A DNA stretch of 64,000 bases from Lasioglossum baleicum (Eukaryota; Arthropoda; Insecta; Hymenoptera; Halictidae): contig NC_134931.1 of NCBI RefSeq assembly GCF_051020765.1, positions 18,120,810 to 18,184,809 of the forward strand, given 5' to 3'. This document shows, piece by piece, positions 62,000 through 64,000 of the stretch. The notes beneath the pieces were generated by a model, which was given only the letters and a program-made list of their open reading frames with translations, was not told where the DNA came from and made no database searches. The translations under genes and the position numbers were made by a program. The first letter of the stretch is position 1. Every line of letters starts with the position of its first letter.

Positions 62000-64000
62000 G
62001 GTAATTCATTAGAGACAAATTTTCGATCTCGCCAGCGACGAAGGTGGGGTCCATGGATAGACTGCCCCTAAAAATAACGAATCGATATTCGCTCGCTGCC
62101 CCCGAATCGTCGGACGGTCACCTCAGACGGAACAATCAATTTATTGTAAGAAGAATCGCTTCCCGCGGTTGCTTCAGCGAACCCAGAATTTTCTGCAACC
62201 TCAAAAATCATATCTAAAATTCCTTAAAAAAGAAAAAGAAATCATCCATTCGTATCTGGTTTCGAATAGTAGCAGCCGAAATAGAACGCTTGCGGACGAC
62301 AGAAAAAAATTGCAATTTCCGACAAAATTCTGTTTACCGTGGTAAACATCGACAGTAGTTGACTGTAGTAATTCGAGTACGATGTACACTGCGATTCATA
62401 TGCACATGCACGTGTATCCACACCGAGCACAGGCATAAATATACACGTACCCATGTGATGATTACGTCAGTGCTGTTGCAGTCTGTGCTCATCGTATTGC
62501 GACACTCCTCAACGAGCAGTTTCATGTTCCAAGGTCTTTTATACGAGTTCACTTTTCGAAGTGAACAATGCGCCGGTAATATTGCCCCCTCGGGCCTCGC
62601 TCAGAGCGACGCTACAGTCACAGTCCAGCAGGAATTTTCTGCGCTTTCCATTTGAAAATTGAGCTTTCCCCGATAGCATAGAATTCCTTTTTCGATGCTA
62701 TCGCAGCCGTTATCGTTGATGCTCGAGATGCTCGTAAATAAAGCCTGTGCCGCGAGCTTAGCGAATGAACACGCGTAACAGGTGCAGAGGATGCAGAAAG
62801 ACATCTTCGACGCGTCCCTTCGCTTCTCCCCGACGCTGAGAAGAGCTCTGCTGAAAAATGATTTCAAAGGGGGTGTGAAAATAAAACATCGCAACTGTAA
62901 TTTTGTCGTTAACGGAAGCAGATGGTTTGCCTCCTTGGATCTCTAAATATTCTTGAGGCCGAGGGTTTCCAGGTGCAGTAAAATTTTGGCTGAAACAATC
63001 CCGAATCTGATAAAAAAAGCTCCGGGGCAGAGAAGGGAAGGTCCCTTCTTCTCGCAAACGTCCGATCAGGCTACCGAGAAGCAACCCCTCGTAAACGGGA
63101 GGGTTCAGGGTGGATAAAGCTGCTGGGTACGCGGGTGGTAAGGGGTTCGTGGCTAGGGAGGGTGCCAACGAACGGAGGGAAGGAGGGAGAGAGCTAGAAC
63201 AGTGTTGGTGCGCTGGCGTTCTCTGTTCGTGTGTGTTGAGTATATTGGCGCGCGCGCGTGTGTGTGTTGGCTAGAATGTGACGAACGCGAAAGAGGGACA
63301 GACGATTCAATATAGCTCGGCGAGCTGAACAAGGATGGCGATTCAGGCCGGAGAGAGAACGTTCGTGCGAGGAACGAAGAGAGACGGCCTCTGCGTGGAA
63401 GGCGTGCGTAGAAGGGAGACGAAGGCAAAGGCCTGGCCAGAGAAGATGCAAGGGAACGAGAGAGCGAAAGACAGGATCGCGGGACACGCCGCGCCGCGTT
63501 CGAAGGAGAGGGAGACAGAGAGAAAGAGAGAAGCCTCTCCCCATGATACGCGCGTACACATCCTGGTCCCTTATTCCCTGTACGTGCGAAGGGGGTTTCG
63601 AGAGACCAGCAACGGTGGAGCCACGACGACAACGAGCCACAACCACGACGGCGAACACGACTACTACGACACCGCGTGGGGGTTGCACGAAGACCCCCTG
63701 GTGGGGTTCTGGCTGCCGACCCCACAGTCCCCCGCTGGAAATGATATCAGTCGCGACTCGGTCGAGGGAGCCCCAGCACGCGTCGTGCCCCTCGCAGAGT
63801 GACCCCGCTTCTTGCTTGCTCGATTGTCCGCTGGCTGTTCATTCGCGTTCGCGTTCGCGTTCACGTTCACGTTCACGTCCACGGTTTTCTTATCGGTGCG
63901 CCTGTGCCTCTGCCAGCTTATCAGTCTTCCGGGGGGCAGGACAGGGTTGTACGGTGCCCAAGCCAGAACCAGCGAAACTTCTACGCACACTGTTGTCTAC
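62000..64000. other. GC-rich, CpG-containing 5'-region-like DNA
   Basis: GC content rises after 62 kb, with GA-rich and GCGCGCGC/GTGTGTGT tracts (63249-63268). Overlapping open frames on both strands are rich in Ser, Arg and Leu from simple repeats and match no family I know. It most likely contains the promoter or untranslated exon of a gene that lies beyond the window. Confidence 0.35.
63841..63882. repeat. CGTTCG/CGTTCA hexamer repeat
   Basis: About seven tandem hexamers of CGTTCG changing to CGTTCA, inside a GC-rich region. On the minus strand one frame reads alternating Asn with Val/Ala. Confidence 0.85.

Noticed and set aside
63153..63990. Frames of 108-190 residues on both strands near the right end
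   Set aside because: They overlap each other, are rich in Ser/Arg from GA/CT tracts, and show no domain; better explained by GC-rich composition.
1..64000. tRNA, rRNA or snRNA genes
   Set aside because: Scanned by eye for T-loop GTTCGANTC-type boxes and for snRNA motifs; nothing convincing was found. A covariance-model scan would settle it.
1..64000. Telomeric TTAGG arrays or rDNA spacer identity for the 51-57 kb repeats
   Set aside because: No TTAGG tandem runs are present, and no 18S/28S sequence adjoins the repeats, which are followed within 1.1 kb by a single-copy gene.

Overview
This window looks like a piece of an insect nuclear genome, most likely Hymenoptera (bee, wasp or ant). The evidence is an AT-rich background broken by CpG-containing GC-rich islands, many short foldback and TTAA-flanked DNA transposon remnants, intron-containing eukaryotic gene structure with GT-AG splice sites, and one clear animal gene. 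The order-level call is inference. Prokaryotic features (operons, ribosome binding sites, CRISPR, phage) are absent, and I saw no convincing tRNA or rRNA gene.

The first ~50 kb hold no protein gene I can support. They are AT-rich non-coding DNA (intergenic or a very long intron) with GC-rich islands near 0.2-1.0, 10.1-11.25, 12.2-12.9, 23.3-24.15, 25.0-25.5, 26.9-27.3, 28.0-28.6, 32.2-32.7, 37.8-38.4, 41.3-42.1 and 43.0-44.2 kb. Many old mobile-element pieces lie in this stretch: palindromic MITEs (11.5, 24.5, 46.35 and 46.6 kb), a TTAA-flanked piggyBac-like MITE (27.65 kb) with a half copy (29.76 kb), the C-terminal end of a hAT transposase (38.87-39.25 kb), several diverged tandem or direct repeats, and a short motif scattered through the window (consensus TAGACTGCGGATTTTATGCA).

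From 51.0 to 57.6 kb lies the most unusual part: a continuous 6.6 kb complex of different repeat arrays placed end to end on the + strand. In order these are ~187 bp AT-rich repeats, four 193-221 bp CpG-rich repeats, a GTAAGT donor-like site, ~55 bp hairpin repeats, an acceptor-like ATTAGTCTGTTTCAG, GAAGAGGACA repeats and a 90 bp GC-rich hairpin block. The hairpin array, acceptor, GAAGAGGACA array and block then occur a second time. After that come about 4.8 copies of a 645 bp repeat, a 23 bp terminal hairpin and AATAAA signals. The hairpins keep the same loop while both stem arms change together, which suggests a structured non-coding RNA. The layout recalls the Drosophila hsr-omega locus, but this is inference.

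From 58.7 to 61.13 kb is a complete six-exon gene for Donson (Drosophila humpty dumpty), a replication-initiation factor, with a 350 bp foldback MITE in intron 2 and a tandem TTACGTCA (CRE/ATF-like) site about 370 bp upstream. From 62 to 64 kb the sequence becomes GC- and CpG-rich, as expected for the promoter or 5' region of a further gene outside the window, but no exon can be assigned.
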